DNA of 64,000 nt from Norana najaformis (Eukaryota; Annelida; Clitellata; Crassiclitellata; Hormogastridae): NCBI GenBank assembly GCA_964023275.1, contig OZ029914.1, positions 40,589,924 through 40,653,923 of the forward strand, in the 5' to 3' direction. The notes below the pieces were generated by a model that was given only the letters and a program-made list of their open reading frames with translations, did not search any database and had not been told where the DNA came from. Positions 61,253 through 64,000 of this stretch are shown here, piece after piece; positions within the stretch are counted from its first letter, which is position 1, and each line of letters opens with the position of its first letter. The position numbers were made by a program, and so were the translations under genes.

Positions 61253-63521
61253 TTTCTGTACCACGTACGATGAATTTTAACATTAAATGTGCTGGGCCGT
61301 CAATTTGGGCATTTTAAATTGCAGATTTAAAAAACTGCGTAACTTTAAAAGTGACAAAAAGACTTTAATCAGTATTAAGTTGTATATTTTAGTCCTTAAG
61401 TAAGATTCTTTGCTTGTTTTGTCACCAATACACGAAAACATTTGTTTTTCTTTTAGGTAAGAAATCACTATGTATAAATTAAACATTTACATGTAATAAT
61501 TTTCCTCGACTTAATATGTATTAATTGATTATAATTGGCACTAATTAAGCAGGATTTTGGTGCTTTTTGGGTCTCTCGTTGGTATACCGATAACCTGTCA
61601 ATTTTAGGTTAAACTTGTGTGTCAATTTTGGGGATCAAAAACAAAGATGAAAGGATGCAAGAATGAATAGTAAAAGTGCTGGAATAGTAATAGTACTTGC
61701 AGAAATTGTGACAATATTCATATAGTGGTAAATATTCACTCAGATGAACATTTATATTATAAGGAATATTTTAATATTCATTATTATAATGAATATTATA
61801 CGCTATTATAATGAAATGCAAATAATATATAAAACTCTTGTTCAACTCTTTTCAATAAATAACACACCTACAGGATAAGCAAACTTATTTATGCTAAACT
61901 AAAACTTCAAAGCAAATAATCATTTGCGTGGATTGCATTTTGATGAAATGAAAACAAGTACTACCTTACTTTACTGAAAATCGTGAAGGTGCTTAGAATT
62001 GTCAATGACTTGGTCAAATAGGACTGAAGCTGATCCAGGATTACAACTTAATTCTGAGAAATGACTAACAGCAAATATATGTATTCGAAGTTGCTCAGGA
62101 GTATTGCCACAATTTTTTGACTCCAAGAAGATTTGGCTGACCGTAATAAACCAAATACAGAATAACAAGGCTGACAAATCTGTTATTGCACTTGCAATTT
62201 GTTGACTTACAACTTTATTAAACTAATCTAATATTAACAGGTCATGTAATGTTATAATTCATGCTTAATTTACTTTTATGTACTATTTCTCGTTTGCATG
62301 CCATAAAGTCGTTCAACGCCTCTTTGATCGACTTGTGCAACCTTAACTACGGTGCAATTTGGCTGAAATTTCCACCATATTAGTTCTTTAGTAGATGATA
62401 AGTCTCCAACATAAAATTTTATTAAAAAATTACCTTAGACCACTCTACTACCCATAAACATTTTAAGGGACCCACATGGGTTCTATGTGGGTGCCAAATA
62501 GAAATATGGTCCCACCAACATCATCATGGTCCCACATAGGCCTAAATTGTGTATGCTGGCAGAGTAGGAGTATGAAATGTAAGATGAATTTGCATTTAGG
62601 GTAACTCAATTGCGAAAATTTAATTTAAGCTTGGTTAGCTAAACATTTCATTAACCCCCGCTTTCCCTATATCTGTCCGAAAAGCAAATCTTCGTTGTCG
62701 ACGCTAAATTACAGCTTGATCTCTAAGCCTTTTATGACATCTTTATTGTGACATTATTATTAGGACAATCAAGAATTATACACAAACGAAACTTTATACG
62801 AACTTTAACTTTTGCCCAACATATATCGGCTGTGCGGTACATGTGTAGGGAGAACTGTAAACATTACAGCTAAACGCAAAGTTTTTCTTTCTCAGATCTA
62901 TTTATGTTGACTGCAGCTTCTATTGCGCGACACTGCTTAATAATGTTTTCATAGATATGAGACTCAAGCAAATAGACTTTCCTACAAGTCTGAGGTGCTG
63001 TCGAAAGTTTGTTCTTAACAACATTCAGGCTAGCATAGGCAGCGCTTTTGTAAGATACCAAAAGGCGCTATATAAAGCAGTCTGCATCTACACCACTCGC
63101 TGAGGCTTGCAGCTAACAAAATCCGACAGCGTGCGAGATGTGCTGCACCCTGCGTGAAACAAAAGCAACAATTAACATTGACCTAGAGGGTGGATGCATT
63201 ACCAAATATAAATATACTACTTTGTTGAATCGCATTATGGTCGTCCACTGAGTTCACTCGTGCCGAAATAATTGCTTTCCTGGAAGACAGAAGCGCATTT
63301 TACGAACAAGGAACCCTTCAAAAGCGCTTATATATACGTCCCAATAAGGCTTCCGTGTATAAATCAATTAAAAGCCCAGCATCCATATAAGTTGATAGCA
63401 TCAGCCCAGTAAGTTTAATTAAGACATGTAATATGGAAAATAAAACTTTTTCGATGACGAACGACATTTCCTTTATTGTACGTCAGCCGACATTTTCTTT
63501 ATTGTACGTCAGCCGACAGTC
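61253..63521. repeat. Copy of the Ig gene 2 5' flank
   Basis: Aligns with about 45,340-46,957: GCTTTCTGTA, ACTGCGTAACTTTAAAA, CCTTAAGT, AATTAAGCAGGATTTTG, TTTTAGGTTAAACTTGT and the promoter-proximal TTTCC-TTGTAGTACGTCAG block. It carries its own insertion around 61,970-62,540, which reads as non-coding. TTTCTTTATTGTACGTCAGC is tandemly repeated just before the gene 3 ATG. Confidence 0.8.
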
Positions 63522-63555
63522 ATGTGGATCATCGTGTTAGCAGCGTTCGTCGGCG
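63522..63555 (+). CDS. Ig receptor gene 3, signal-peptide exon only (gene continues beyond window)
   Basis: ATG then MWIIVLAAFVG and a phase-1 GTACGT donor, 34 nt as in gene 2 (MWIILSAAFIG). The downstream sequence (63,556-63,900) still aligns with gene 2 intron 1 (for example TAACCGGATCTTGTACTT against 47,170). The Ig exons are expected 1-2 kb or more past the right edge. Confidence 0.75.
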
Positions 63556-64000
63556 GTACGTTTCTGAACTTAACATCACGTGTCTGTGTAATATTGCTCA
63601 ATTTTAGTGTAGATATTTAAAAAAATGTATTTTAAAGTTACAATATCTATTTGAATCAAAATGATAGAAATCATCCTCTCTTTTTTTAACTTAAACCTAG
63701 CTCACCGTAATAGCGTCTCTGTCCATTACCCTCTATGGTCTCACGTCAACCGGATCTTGTACTTTCTATGGTATGTCTGGACACTCCTTCTGACCTGACG
63801 CAGCGCTCGTAAATTAGCTACTATGCCTTGAACCTGGGCAACCGCGCTTAAAGCGAAAAGACTTAGACATCTTGTGGAGATCTGACATTCACAAAGGGCA
63901 AGAAAACGGAAGCGGATGAATTACAACAGTTAATATGAACAACTTCACAGTTTAAATATGAATGTGTACAGCCAAAACTAATTTTTTGAACTTGGAAATT

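Overview
The window is eukaryotic nuclear DNA from a metazoan. Genes are split by many GT-AG introns, there are TATA and AATAAA signals, several non-LTR retrotransposon families, tRNA-derived SINEs and long microsatellites, and no operons. The very frequent AGGCCTA-type words, the calpain architecture and the type of immunoglobulin receptor suggest a marine invertebrate deuterostome, most likely an echinoderm. That taxon call is inference; no marker gene fixes it.

Left part, 1-34,020 (minus-strand genes): two tandem copies of a segment with a period of about 18.5 kb. Each carries the same 12-exon gene for an atypical calpain cysteine protease with a short N-terminus, a CysPc catalytic core with a complete Cys/His/Asn triad, and one C2-like domain III, but no EF-hand (PEF) domain. 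Copy B (19,600-33,248) is complete, 485 codons. Copy A (2,140-14,732) has 11 intact exons and its last exon lies beyond the left edge. Intron 1 of both copies holds a broken two-helix membrane-protein exon and a LINE 3' end. Each copy also has private insertions: in A a foldback element, two CR1/L2-like LINE pieces and an RNase H-bearing LINE; in B two SINEs, a 640-bp CTAT array and an expanded minisatellite.

Right part, 39,430-63,555 (plus-strand genes): a tandem cluster of immunoglobulin-superfamily receptors. Gene 1 (40,534-45,039, 424 aa) and gene 2 (46,958-53,617, 393 aa) share one plan: signal-peptide exon, V-like Ig exon, C-like Ig exon, short stalk exon, a 114-nt transmembrane exon and a cytoplasmic-tail exon with four or five tyrosine motifs, two of them spaced like an ITAM. 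Every intron is in phase 1. A third gene starts at 63,522 and runs off the window. A spare signal-peptide exon at 39,430 marks another duplicated 5' end. An RTE-like LINE with a clean target-site duplication sits in intron 1 of gene 1, and a degenerate CR1/L2-like reverse transcriptase follows gene 2.

A 5'-flank block beside calpain A (about 15,590-15,830) recurs in front of the Ig cluster (about 38,560-38,900). This suggests that the ancestral duplicated unit was a head-to-head pair, calpain pointing left and Ig receptor pointing right. The stretches 15,900-19,500, 34,020-38,500 and 55,650-60,740 hold no gene I can support, only repeats. Exon boundaries were placed by eye from splice sites, reading phase and family homology; expect errors of a base or two in places.
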